Below are positions 13,495 through 22,276 of a stretch of 35,034 nt of DNA, piece after piece (position 1 is the stretch's first letter; every line of letters starts with the position of its first letter). A program made the translations under genes and the position numbers. The stretch is from a virus. The notes under the pieces were generated by a model that was given only the letters and a program-made list of their open reading frames with translations, was not told the origin of the DNA and made no database searches. The stretch lies in the IMG/VR virus record IMGVR_UViG_3300032356_000153, positions 1 to 35,034 of that record. One strand, written 5' to 3'.

Positions 13495-14917
13495 TGTTGG
13501 TACAGTCATTGCCCGGATCGGTGGCGACACCTCGGAGCTGTCGGCGGCCCTGCAACGCAGCAGCGGGATGTTGGATGCCTGGGGGCGCGGTGTCGCAACG
13601 AACCTGGGCCGCAGGCTGAGGGCTTACACGGAGCGATTTGTCGCTGTTACACTGGTCCTGGGCGTCATTCGCTACGCACGGCAAGCCGCCAAGGAGATCG
13701 AGGACATCCGCCTCCAGGCCCATAAGATGGGCATTGACCCGGCCGGCCTGCTGGCCATGCGCGCGTTTGCAGCGTCCCTTGGTAAATCGAACGAGTTTGC
13801 GGATCAACTGACAAGCGCGCTCAAGAAGGCGGCGCCCGAGGCAACAACCTTGGCCGACGCCGCGCGCACGCTGGCCGCGGAGCTCGGCAGGTTACCATCC
13901 ATAGTCGATCGTCAAATCGAAGCGACCAAACGCCTAGGCATGGTATTGAAGGACGAAGAGTTCGACAGGCTCATGCGCCTTGGCGGCCTGGGGGCGCCCG
14001 GAGCGCCATCGTTCAAAGAAGCCATTGGCTTACTTTGGCAGATTCTCGCCCGGGGGCCCAAGCAATTGACCAGATCCAGATCATGGACGGGCTTGGCGTT
14101 GGGCGCTCTGGCCACGGTCCCCGCATATTCGCCCTGGGTTGAGCAATTCATGCTGGAATGGGAGAACCTCCAAGGGAAGGCCCATGTCGACTCCATGATC
14201 CTCAAACTTGCGCGGAAGCGGCTTCAGAAAGAAGAACAGCGCGCTAAACTGGCAGAATTGGCCGATCGATTAGCCAAGGCGGAAATCGATATGCTTGAGG
14301 CGTCCGGCCGGCATCGCGCGGCCCTGGATTTGATGCTGGAGCGCAGGGCGAAAATTGAGGCAGAGATTGAGCAGTTGCTCTTGAGTGGGAAAATCGTTGA
14401 GGCCGAAGAAAAGCGCATCGAGGCTACGCGGCTCGAGGCTGAAATCGCAATTGCGCGCAACCGCATTGAAGAGCAGATGCGACGGCTGGCCCAGGAGCGT
14501 CTGGCCAGGGAAAAAGAACTCAATCGTGAACTTGCCAGGGCATACCGGGAACAGGCGGAGGCCGAACGCGAATTGTTGAGTCGCCGGCGCCAATTGTGGC
14601 CGACGCTCGAGATGATTATGGCCACCCGTGATGCGCGTGGTCGGCCCACGCCACAGGCCTGGCAAGCGCGCGAAGTGTTATGGCTTGAGAAGCTTGTGCC
14701 CTGGCTGCGGGCTCGGGGCTTGTTTGTTGATGCAGACCGCGCCGAGCAACGCTGGGCCAGTCTGCGGCAGCGTCTTGCTGAGGCCGGATTCATAGCGCCG
14801 GAGCGCAGCCTCGAAGAACTGAACCGCCGCGTTGCCGAAACGCGTGACCGCATTGCGGAACTTTTGCAAGCGGCCAAACAAGAAGGGATAAAGGTCAAGC
14901 CCGAGCTGGCAGAATGA
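13484..14917 (+). CDS. Tape measure protein
   Basis: 477-aa protein beginning 'VGTVIARIGGDTSELSAALQ', the usual opening of tape measure proteins. A hydrophobic stretch lies near residues 48-62. A long coiled coil runs over about 235-375 with abundant Glu/Arg/Ala heptads. The tape measure spans the tail lumen and sets tail length; at roughly 1.5 angstrom per residue this short one predicts a tail of about 70 nm. It follows the chaperone candidate and precedes tail-tip genes. Confidence 0.85.
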   Translation: MPINVGTVIARIGGDTSELSAALQRSSGMLDAWGRGVATNLGRRLRAYTERFVAVTLVLGVIRYARQAAKEIEDIRLQAHKMGIDPAGLLAMRAFAASLGKSNEFADQLTSALKKAAPEATTLADAARTLAAELGRLPSIVDRQIEATKRLGMVLKDEEFDRLMRLGGLGAPGAPSFKEAIGLLWQILARGPKQLTRSRSWTGLALGALATVPAYSPWVEQFMLEWENLQGKAHVDSMILKLARKRLQKEEQRAKLAELADRLAKAEIDMLEASGRHRAALDLMLERRAKIEAEIEQLLLSGKIVEAEEKRIEATRLEAEIAIARNRIEEQMRRLAQERLAREKELNRELARAYREQAEAERELLSRRRQLWPTLEMIMATRDARGRPTPQAWQAREVLWLEKLVPWLRARGLFVDADRAEQRWASLRQRLAEAGFIAPERSLEELNRRVAETRDRIAELLQAAKQEGIKVKPELAE

Positions 14918-15732
14918 GCGCGCAATGGACAGACCTTGGCACACCGGTGCCGGAGATCAGCGAGCACGGCGAACGCCGCTGGTTGAAACCGTTATCTTCC
15001 TACGGCATTGAGACGAGGCTGGCCTTTGAGCAGGATTACATTGTCCGCAATACATACACCCAGCCGGCCCTGGCTGTGGACACAACCGGCCCGAAGATCA
15101 CCATTGGCGACCAAGACTATTTCTATGTCTGGGAAAGCGAGCCAGAGCCGATCGGCGGCGGTTTTTGGCGGATTACGCGTCGTTATGCGCGCGTGCCGGG
15201 CGAATTCGAAGTTCTTGAAAGCCCCTATTCTGCCACCTACCCGGGCATTATCATTTGGCAATTGCGTTGGAAGCGCTTCTGCGACAGGGAAAGCGGCAGA
15301 ATCGAAGACCCGAATAGCCCTCCTGATCCGCCCGGCGAAGAAGAACCACCGAATTGCCGTTGGGAATTGGTCCTTGAGCCCTTCAAAGTTCGAGAGCCCA
15401 TTACCCTGTCTGTCGAATCCTACGTCGTGCACAGCTTTTTCCTCCAGCTCAGCCCGCCTGCGCCATTGTCGGCGCAGACCTGGCGCCAGCCGGGCGGGGC
15501 ATGGATCATCGGCCCCGGCGGCGTGATTTACCAGACGGACGTTTTCACGCAATGGATCTACGACCAGTACCTGCATGCGGGCGCGATTTTGAATCCAAGC
15601 CAAAATCCCACAGTGGCCGAGTACAAGAGCTGGGTCACTGCGGGCACCCGTTTCGTCGCTGAAACGAGCGAGGTGGAGCGCTGGATGGGGAATATCTGGC
15701 TCCGTAAAACGCGATACGTAGTGGCGCGATGA
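14914..15732 (+). CDS. Putative tail tip/baseplate protein, unknown family
   Basis: 272-aa, Trp/Tyr/Pro-rich beta protein starting at an ATGA junction with the tape measure. A Pro/Glu-rich loop lies at about residues 130-150 (PNSPPDPPGEEEPP). I recognise no domain. Position right after the tape measure suggests a distal tail or baseplate-hub component. Confidence 0.6.
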   Translation: MSAQWTDLGTPVPEISEHGERRWLKPLSSYGIETRLAFEQDYIVRNTYTQPALAVDTTGPKITIGDQDYFYVWESEPEPIGGGFWRITRRYARVPGEFEVLESPYSATYPGIIIWQLRWKRFCDRESGRIEDPNSPPDPPGEEEPPNCRWELVLEPFKVREPITLSVESYVVHSFFLQLSPPAPLSAQTWRQPGGAWIIGPGGVIYQTDVFTQWIYDQYLHAGAILNPSQNPTVAEYKSWVTAGTRFVAETSEVERWMGNIWLRKTRYVVAR

Positions 15733-16028
15733 AATTACCCTTGTTCAAGCCCGGCGCAAGAAGGCCGTCGCCATGGAGTGCCAGCGATCTGAATCGCATG
15801 GTCGCGGTGCTCAATCAGATTTTGAGCGCCAGGATCGTGCGGCATAACAAGGAAGATCGTATCGCATTTGAGCCTTCCGGCATGGTGATTTACCTGCGCC
15901 AGGACCCGGCGGCCCGACAGGAACCGGCAGCCACACCCCGGCGCACGCAGAAGGTCCGAATCAAAACCTGTGATCCCGAAACCGGCGAGGTCCACGAATT
16001 CGAAGTTGACGGAAGGCAAGTAAGCTAA
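15729..16028 (+). CDS. Small tail-region protein, unknown
   Basis: 99-aa protein coupled by ATGA overlap to the previous gene and followed immediately (TAA then ATG) by the 826-aa gene. It begins KLPLFKPGARRPSPWSASDL and has a short helical segment 'LNRMVAVLNQIL', then a polar C-terminus. A similar 'sww-tasdlNrm' opening occurs in some tail-associated proteins, but I assign no function. Confidence 0.6.
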   Translation: MKLPLFKPGARRPSPWSASDLNRMVAVLNQILSARIVRHNKEDRIAFEPSGMVIYLRQDPAARQEPAATPRRTQKVRIKTCDPETGEVHEFEVDGRQVS

Positions 16029-18509
16029 ATGGCTGGCGGTAAAGGCGAGCCTTATCGCCCCCCGTGCGGGGGCTGGCGCAATCGGCCACTCTGGCTGGGG
16101 CCGTGTACGAATCACTTTCGCAAAAGCGAGGCAGCTGTCGTCAGCCGGCTGAATATCGTCAACGGCGGCATCGGCTATACATGGGCCCACATTCAAATTG
16201 TGCCGCCCAACCCCAGCAACCCCGACTACGGGCAAGCGGCCACGGCCAGGGCTACGATTAAAGACGGCGCCATTGTACGCGTCGAAATCATCAACCATGG
16301 CTGGGGCTACTCGAGCCCCCCCGCGGTCACGGTCACCGGCGACGGATCTGGCGCCGAAATTACCGCGGAACTGACCGGGCCGAAGCTGCTTCTAAACGTC
16401 GCCTGTTTGCAGGGCTGCCCGCCAAACGGACCCGGAACATTGCCGAGCCCAGAAGATTGCCAATCACCGCTCATCTACCATGACCACAATTGCTATACCG
16501 AGACCGACATCTGGATTGACCTCTCTGAGTGCCGGAAGGTTGGGTGGAAGTCATTGGCGATTGAGAAAACCTGGCACGGCATGATCGGGTTTCTCCATTC
16601 GCTTGAGCCAGAGGAACCGATTACGAAGAAATACCTCGGCATTACGCGGCGCGTCCGGCATGAGATGGTTCAGGAACAATACGGTCAGTTTACGCTGCAG
16701 CAACGCTGGACTGCTACCGCCAACTGCTTCATTGGTTCTCAGGTCAATATCACTTCTGGGGCGCGTAGTGTGACCAGCTATAACTGGGATGCGCATGCAG
16801 AGTTTTGGATGGCCGGCTGGGAAGAGCCCGAGCCCAGAGAATCGACCTACGGCCATTTTGCTCCCCTCGCATACTTTAGTTCTTACGCGTATGGAATCGT
16901 GCAGTGGGGCTCTCTCCGGCCGTCGCGCGGGCTCATCTCCTTGCCTGATAATTGGGCCGCCTGGCCGCGCTTTACCGGCACGCCCGAGGAGGTGGAAGAA
17001 TTCATCCTCCAAGTGGGCTTCGATTCTGCCTCTGTTACGCTGTCGGATGATAGGCTTCTGATTACAATGTCCCTGGTGCATGACCCCGGGTTCGACGAGG
17101 CTGGCAATCGGTTCCTCCATATTGAGAGCGCCGAAGTCGAAGTGCTGCTGGGCATTCCTACGACACCGGAGGACGTGGTCGCTTTTCTGAGACCCGAACA
17201 GACGGGCTGGGATATCGGGGACGACATTCAGATGCCCTGGCGCGAAGACAACAATTGCCACATCGTGCCCCTCATCCGCTGGGATGAGCCGGTCATGTAT
17301 GTTGAGCCGGATGTCGGCCTCCCGTCCGAGCCGCCGGACCTAACGAGTGAGCCATCGGGCCAAAGAATTGGAGAGCCAGTGCCCACCGTACGCATCGAGG
17401 ATGGCCAGCGCTGGGTACCTTACGTGCATTGGGATGTGCGGAATGCGGACTGGGTGCCGCTCAGCTCGGGCCTCCCCCCAGCCACGACGCATTGGAAGGA
17501 ATGGCAGATGAGCGTCCAGGAACCTCCGGGGGCCGGCGCGGGCTGGATGTACTGGCGGTGCGCGGATCACCGGTTCATCCTGGGGATCTACGCTGAGGTG
17601 TTCTCATGGGTCAAATCGCACAATTTCGCACGCCCATGCGGCCCCGACCGCTTCCGGATCGATACCAGGGACGCCTCATATCAGGAGGCATATGGCATGA
17701 GCTATTGCGATGCCATGGACGCTGGCAGGCCCCAGTTGTACCTGTTCAGGGACAGCCAAAACAACCCCATCGCGCCACCGATCTGCGGGAGAATTCGGGT
17801 CAGCCGCGTTGAGCCGGTCGACAATTCTGCCTGTAAGCTTGTTCTGGCCGCCCATGACCCGGCCCATAGCCTTCAGGCCGGAGATACCATCAGCATTTCC
17901 GGCATCCCTGGTCTTAACGGCACGAAGACGGTCAGCGCGATGGAGGGCGTCAACCCCGTTATTCCAGGCACTGCGCCCCAACAATACGACGGCAACGGGT
18001 ACATCTCGTCCCCAGGCGCACCGCATTGGAAATGGAATGATGACCAGGCGAAAGGCGAATACGTAGTCAAACGCTACATTTGGACCCGGGACGAGCAAAT
18101 GCAACTGGTCTCGGTTGACTGCGAAACTCGATGTGTCGAACGAACGCCGTGTTGCCCTGGCTACATTTTGGCAAGCCCCCTAGGTTATTCAGAGCCATGG
18201 CCCAGGTGCGCCTTGGCAGTCGAGTCGGTCGCGTTCCCCTCGCTCCTGCTCTACGGCCGGGACACGGCGGCTGCCGTCTATATTCGGCTCAGGAGGCGGG
18301 ACCCGTTATGGGTCCCTGACCCGGGGGATATCGAGTGCATCAACGGGATTCAGTTCTACCTCGGCGACCCACCGCCGCAAGTCGAGGCGCGTTGTTCGAT
18401 TCCGGAAGGCGCCCCGGCTTTGCCCCCGGGGTTCGTCTACGGCGGAGAGGACGATCCCGAGTTGCAATTCGACGGCCTTGCTTGCCCGCACAATGGCGCC
18501 CTCATTTAA
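16029..18509 (+). CDS. Large tail tip protein with beta-sandwich repeats
   Basis: 826-aa protein. Residues about 44-120 hold a 'GIGYT...' unit and a 'GWGYSSPPAVTVTGDGSGAE' unit, a beta repeat seen in phage tail and bacterial surface proteins. About residues 593-660 contain 'LQAGDTISISGIPGLNGTK', typical of small beta domains in tail-tip proteins. Unusually Cys- and Trp-rich for a cytoplasmically made protein. Probably a distal tail or host-recognition component. No peptidase or muramidase motif is evident. It overlaps the metallophosphoesterase gene by 17 bases. Confidence 0.7.
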   Translation: MAGGKGEPYRPPCGGWRNRPLWLGPCTNHFRKSEAAVVSRLNIVNGGIGYTWAHIQIVPPNPSNPDYGQAATARATIKDGAIVRVEIINHGWGYSSPPAVTVTGDGSGAEITAELTGPKLLLNVACLQGCPPNGPGTLPSPEDCQSPLIYHDHNCYTETDIWIDLSECRKVGWKSLAIEKTWHGMIGFLHSLEPEEPITKKYLGITRRVRHEMVQEQYGQFTLQQRWTATANCFIGSQVNITSGARSVTSYNWDAHAEFWMAGWEEPEPRESTYGHFAPLAYFSSYAYGIVQWGSLRPSRGLISLPDNWAAWPRFTGTPEEVEEFILQVGFDSASVTLSDDRLLITMSLVHDPGFDEAGNRFLHIESAEVEVLLGIPTTPEDVVAFLRPEQTGWDIGDDIQMPWREDNNCHIVPLIRWDEPVMYVEPDVGLPSEPPDLTSEPSGQRIGEPVPTVRIEDGQRWVPYVHWDVRNADWVPLSSGLPPATTHWKEWQMSVQEPPGAGAGWMYWRCADHRFILGIYAEVFSWVKSHNFARPCGPDRFRIDTRDASYQEAYGMSYCDAMDAGRPQLYLFRDSQNNPIAPPICGRIRVSRVEPVDNSACKLVLAAHDPAHSLQAGDTISISGIPGLNGTKTVSAMEGVNPVIPGTAPQQYDGNGYISSPGAPHWKWNDDQAKGEYVVKRYIWTRDEQMQLVSVDCETRCVERTPCCPGYILASPLGYSEPWPRCALAVESVAFPSLLLYGRDTAAAVYIRLRRRDPLWVPDPGDIECINGIQFYLGDPPPQVEARCSIPEGAPALPPGFVYGGEDDPELQFDGLACPHNGALI

Positions 18510-19323
18510 CGTTACATTTTGCCCCGGGAAAGGCCAGAAGACCGTGGTCTGTATCAGTGACCTTCACGTGGGGTCAAGGCTGGCCATATGCCCGCCTAAC
18601 CTCAGCATGAGGCAAGGCGGCGTCTATAGGCCAACCGAGGCCCAGGCGGCGCTGTATCAGCAGTGGGCGAAGCTTGCAGCCGATTGGCGCGGAGCAGACG
18701 CGCTCGTCTGCTGCGGCGACGCCATTGATGGTCAGGGGCCCAAAACCCGGGGAACCGAACAATGGTCGACCGACCTCGAAGACCAGCTTTACGCGGCGGC
18801 GGCGCTCATCCAAATGTTTCGCGCCAAGCGTGTTTACCTCATCAACGGCACAGGCTATCACGTCGATGCCGGCGGCCGGCCCCTCGAATCATTGCTTGGG
18901 GAAATTATCGGCGCAGAGAGAATCGGGACGCAGGGCGCGCGGAGCGCAGAGGAGCTTTTCTTGTCGGCCGGCGGCAAAACGCTCCATTTTGCGCATCACA
19001 TTTCCATCGGCACAGGCTGGTATAAGACCACCCCTCTGGCCAGAGAGCTCGTATTCGCCTTGCTGAACGAAAGCAGCAAGCACCGCGTCGACATAGTGAT
19101 CAGGGGACATGTGCATTACTTTGTGGGCGTGGAATTCACGCGACAGAGGGGGTATATTCTGCCGTGCTGGCAATTGCAAACACGCTACATGCTGAGGCGC
19201 AGCGCCTTTGCAATGTTGCCAGACCTTGGCGCATTGCGGTTCCACCTGCGCGATGGCAACGTATGGCTGGAGAAACGGATTTTCAAACTCGATGAATCGA
19301 AACCCCAGATCGTTAACATCTGA
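18493..19323 (+). CDS. Calcineurin-like metallophosphoesterase
   Basis: 276-aa protein with the ordered motifs of the family: DLH (Asp23, His25), GDAID near residue 76, a variant GNHD motif reading NGTGYH, a His motif (HHISIG) near 170 and GHVH near 206. These residues bind two metal ions and hydrolyse phosphomono- or diesters; the substrate is unknown. The GNHD motif lacks the usual Asn-His-Asp run but keeps a His, so activity is probable, not certain. ATG 18493 is chosen; TTG 18478 is a longer option. It sits between tail genes and terminase, hinting at a late role such as DNA-end or nucleotide processing. Confidence 0.85.
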   Translation: MAPSFNVTFCPGKGQKTVVCISDLHVGSRLAICPPNLSMRQGGVYRPTEAQAALYQQWAKLAADWRGADALVCCGDAIDGQGPKTRGTEQWSTDLEDQLYAAAALIQMFRAKRVYLINGTGYHVDAGGRPLESLLGEIIGAERIGTQGARSAEELFLSAGGKTLHFAHHISIGTGWYKTTPLARELVFALLNESSKHRVDIVIRGHVHYFVGVEFTRQRGYILPCWQLQTRYMLRRSAFAMLPDLGALRFHLRDGNVWLEKRIFKLDESKPQIVNI

Positions 19324-19693
19324 CGTCGACCTGAGCATTGAGGATGTGCTGGCGCTCTTGCCGCCGAGCGATCATGATGGCTCGTGCGCCGGCTGCCGCA
19401 CAGCTGTGGAGTGGGGCTTGACGTGGGGTGTAAGCCGCATAAGGGCGGCTGCCATTATTAGGAGGCTTTTGGATCTCGGTTATTTTCAGGTCCGTCATAA
19501 GATCATACAGCGCATCGACGGGCGTCGTCTGTCCATAGCATGTTATGAGCCAACCGAGCAAGTCCTCTCCATCCTCAATTCCTCTGATCTTTCGGACCAT
19601 CGCGGACGCAAGCGCGGCAACAGGAATCCCAAGGCAGATCTTCACGATGGCCAAGCGGGAAGGGTGCCCGGCCATCCGGCACAGCCGGGTTGA
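19292..19693 (+). CDS. Putative winged-helix DNA-binding protein
   Basis: 133-aa frame from ATG 19292. Residues about 17-85 look like a winged helix: 'SIEDVLALLPPSD', a middle helix pair 'VSRIRAAAIIRRLLDLGYF' and a wing 'HKIIQRIDGRRLSI'. The last 149 bases overlap the small-terminase gene in another frame, and the C-terminal tail there looks less protein-like. It fills the only gap between the phosphoesterase and terminase. It could be a late regulator or an accessory packaging factor. Confidence 0.6.
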   Translation: MNRNPRSLTSDVDLSIEDVLALLPPSDHDGSCAGCRTAVEWGLTWGVSRIRAAAIIRRLLDLGYFQVRHKIIQRIDGRRLSIACYEPTEQVLSILNSSDLSDHRGRKRGNRNPKADLHDGQAGRVPGHPAQPG

Positions 19694-20126
19694 TCTGCGC
19701 GGCTTCCTGACCTGGTGGTTTGACACGTATGGCGCCAGGCGGGATGCAACCGTCGTCCTAGATTTAACGCAGGAGCGGGCAGCGAAGGAGCGCGCGCACA
19801 GGCTTCTCTTAGAGAAGCGCTTGGAGTTGGCGAATGAGGAATGGGTTCGATGGCCGGATGTGGAGCGATGGATCGGGTTGCGGCTAGTCCAGCCAATCAC
19901 GCAGTGGCTACAATCAGCGCCTGGCGCCTGGGCCGGCCACGTGAATCCGGAGGCGCCAGCCGTCGGTAAACAGGCCCTCGAGGCCATGGTGTCCGCCTTG
20001 CGCCGCGTGATTGAGGCAGGCTTGCAGGCCCCGCCGTCCAAAGGCCGGGAGACCGCCGATGATGACGTCGAACCAGGAGAAGAAGCTGCTGACTCTGCTG
20101 AGCCAGATAGCGAAGGAGTGGCCTGA
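19545..20126 (+). CDS. Terminase small subunit
   Basis: 193-aa protein. An N-terminal helix-turn-helix ('TIADASAATGIPRQIFTMAK', about residues 18-37, then 'IRHSRVDLRGFLTWWF') resembles Nu1-type DNA-packaging proteins. A central helical region (about 75-110, 'RAAKERAHRLLLEKRLELAN') fits the oligomerisation helices, and the C-terminus is acidic. It would bind the packaging site and load the large subunit encoded next. The overlap with the large-subunit gene is 68 bases. Confidence 0.8.
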   Translation: MSQPSKSSPSSIPLIFRTIADASAATGIPRQIFTMAKREGCPAIRHSRVDLRGFLTWWFDTYGARRDATVVLDLTQERAAKERAHRLLLEKRLELANEEWVRWPDVERWIGLRLVQPITQWLQSAPGAWAGHVNPEAPAVGKQALEAMVSALRRVIEAGLQAPPSKGRETADDDVEPGEEAADSAEPDSEGVA

Positions 20127-22068
20127 CGAGACGGTCACCCAGTGGGCTCTGAAGAATATTGTGTTTCGCGAGCCCGGCATCAGCGGCCCGATGAGCCTCT
20201 ACGGCCGCAAGTACATGGAAGAAGTCATAGATTTGTGGCGGGGGCCGCAGGTTTCAGACCTGATACTGTGCTGGGGCAGCCGGACTGGCAAAACGCGAAC
20301 GCTCTTGATCGGAGCAGCCTGGCGCATCGTCCATCATCCCATGCGTTGCCTCTGGTGCAAACCTGCCTTGCACGGGCCCGGCGGGGCCCGGAATGATGCA
20401 CGAACCAAGTGGATCCCCATGCTCCAGGCATCTCCGCAGCTTGCAGCTCTATTACCCACCCAATACCGGCGCTCCGATATGACTTTCCTGCAGCAGATTA
20501 TCGCAGGAAGCATCATTGACTGGACTGGCACGGGCTCCGCCAGGCAATTGGCCGGGAATCCCTGCGACGTGACCATCCAGGACGAAATTGACGGGTACGT
20601 ACACCGCGGCGATGTTGAGGCGCATCCGTCTGCCCTAATCGATGAGCGCACCAAAGATTGCCCGCTGCCGATGAGGGTCAAGACGTCCACGCCGACCATC
20701 GAAGATGGCATGATCTGGCAATGGCTGATGCGCTCGGACCTCCGAAGGCGCTTTGTGCCATGCCCCTATTGCTCAGAGGATGGGAAGCGGAAGGACAGGT
20801 ATTTTGTCCTCGGCTGGTCTGAGACCGTCGAGATCCTGCCACGCGTGGACGATAACAAGCAGGAAATCCCCGTGGCATGGGTCCATTGGGACAATGAGAA
20901 GGACATTGGGGATGATCCAGACCCAGAAGACATCCGCATTGCGGCTGAGACTGCCCACTTCGTATGCCCGCATTGCGGTGCCAAAATTTCGGATGAGCAC
21001 AAACTGTGGATGGACGCCCATGGCGAATGGCGGCCTACTAGAAAGGCCGTGCCAGGCATTCGCGGCTATCATCTGCCATCCTTATATGCGAGCCACCCAG
21101 AAACAAGCTTGGTCAAACTGACGATCAAGTACCTCTCCAGCCGAGCCAACCCGGACATCCTCCGTAATTTCATCAACAGCGATCTGGCGCTCCCATGGGC
21201 GGCCCAGGATGCCATTGCCGCGGCGCGGGTCATCGTCGAAAAACCAGAGGCCACGCAGGAGGGCAAATGGACACGACTCATGACTGTCGACTGCCAGCAG
21301 TCCTGGCCTTATTTCTGGTGGGTCATTCGCGCCTGGCGGGCAGACGGCGAAAATCGCGGGGACTCCATCCTTATTGCCCAAGGCCATGCGGATACGTGGG
21401 AAGAGTTGACCGCGATCCAGGCCAAATATGGCGTGGCCAATTCAGGCGTGATGGTCGACTCCGGCTATGGCGCACGTGAAAATGCCGAGGTCTACCGTGA
21501 ATGCTTCCGACGGGCAACCAAATGGCTTTGGCAATCGCCAAGCAGCGGTCGCCTGTTGGATAAACCAGTCGCTGGCGCAAGGATTTTCCCGCGTGACGGG
21601 TGGCTTGCTGCCAAGGGATTCCCATCGCGCAAGCGCTGGAAGTCCAAGACAGGAGAAATGCTGCCCTATCGCCTGCATGCCTACGACCCCTTCCACGGCA
21701 CAGCAGACCAGGGCAAGTATGGGGACCATCTGTTCGAGTTCAGCGGCGACTATTTTCTCGATCTGCTTGAGCTGCTGCGGTCCGGGAAGGCCCCGGAGAC
21801 TTGGGCCGTTTCAGAGGGCGCCGCAGACAAGGAATACTGGCGCCACATGGAAGGCAAAATGCGAGACTCCGACGGCAACTGGGTCAAGCGCTCCCGGCGT
21901 TGGCCGGATCACCTCGCTGATTGTGAGAAGATGCAGGTCGCGTTTGCGTACTATCTGGGCCTGCTGCGGGGCGCGCCCCAGGCTGATCAACCTGCGCATC
22001 AGAATAGCGGTTCCAACGAGGCGGGTCGTCCGGACACGACTCGGCAGCCAATCGCGTCTTTAGGCTGA
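20059..22068 (+). CDS. Terminase large subunit (GpA-like)
   Basis: 669-aa protein from ATG 20059 with GGGAG upstream; an in-frame TTG at 20011 is less likely. It resembles the lambda gpA family: ATPase P-loop CWGSRTGKT (Walker A 73-79), Walker B around 'DVTIQDEIDGY', a zinc ribbon (CPYC ... CPHC, about residues 233-316) and a C-terminal nuclease region starting near 'MTVDCQQSWPYFWW' with further acidic sites ('MVDSGYG', about residue 462). It cuts concatemers and drives DNA into the prohead. It is the last gene of the rightward operon, not next to portal. Its last 185 bases overlap a convergent gene. Confidence 0.93.
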   Translation: MMTSNQEKKLLTLLSQIAKEWPDETVTQWALKNIVFREPGISGPMSLYGRKYMEEVIDLWRGPQVSDLILCWGSRTGKTRTLLIGAAWRIVHHPMRCLWCKPALHGPGGARNDARTKWIPMLQASPQLAALLPTQYRRSDMTFLQQIIAGSIIDWTGTGSARQLAGNPCDVTIQDEIDGYVHRGDVEAHPSALIDERTKDCPLPMRVKTSTPTIEDGMIWQWLMRSDLRRRFVPCPYCSEDGKRKDRYFVLGWSETVEILPRVDDNKQEIPVAWVHWDNEKDIGDDPDPEDIRIAAETAHFVCPHCGAKISDEHKLWMDAHGEWRPTRKAVPGIRGYHLPSLYASHPETSLVKLTIKYLSSRANPDILRNFINSDLALPWAAQDAIAAARVIVEKPEATQEGKWTRLMTVDCQQSWPYFWWVIRAWRADGENRGDSILIAQGHADTWEELTAIQAKYGVANSGVMVDSGYGARENAEVYRECFRRATKWLWQSPSSGRLLDKPVAGARIFPRDGWLAAKGFPSRKRWKSKTGEMLPYRLHAYDPFHGTADQGKYGDHLFEFSGDYFLDLLELLRSGKAPETWAVSEGAADKEYWRHMEGKMRDSDGNWVKRSRRWPDHLADCEKMQVAFAYYLGLLRGAPQADQPAHQNSGSNEAGRPDTTRQPIASLG

Positions 22069-22261
22069 TCATGCAGCCGCAGATTTTACATGTTGCGGGC
22101 ACAGAAAGCCCACCCACCTTGACGATCAACGCGTGCTCGCACCCAGCACAAATCCGCCGGCGGTCGCGGATGATCGCCTCCGGAGCCAGTCCAATCCCGG
22201 CCACAGACTGCATGACTTTAACCGCCGCAACCCCCAGTGATTTCTGACCGCAGCAACTCAT
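21884..22261 (-). CDS. Zinc-knuckle protein, common phage type
   Basis: 125-aa protein, last gene of the leftward operon. Residues about 36-80 contain CAGC ... CKICGC and SCPDDPPRW, a four-cysteine pattern with terminal 'CP..xW' found in many small phage proteins (DUF6171-like) of unknown function. Those usually end soon after that tryptophan. Here the frame continues about 45 more residues, antisense to the terminase 3' end, and the extension is low-complexity. The start ATG 22261 has a weak AAGTGGAA ribosome-binding site. Confidence 0.7.
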   Translation of the reverse strand: MSCCGQKSLGVAAVKVMQSVAGIGLAPEAIIRDRRRICAGCEHALIVKVGGLSVPATCKICGCMISLKTRLAAESCPDDPPRWNRYSDAQVDQPGARPAAGPDSTQTRPASSHNQRGDPANAGSA

Positions 22262-22276
22262 GGTTCCACTTGGATC

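Noticed and set aside
14224-14967. Minus-strand 247-aa Ser/Arg-rich frame
   Set aside because: Shadow of the tape-measure coiled coil: Glu/Leu/Arg codons read backwards give Ser/Arg-rich protein.
19313-20041. Minus-strand 242-aa frame
   Set aside because: Antisense to the winged-helix and small-terminase genes; Arg/Ser-rich with no motif, whereas the plus-strand frames have recognisable folds.
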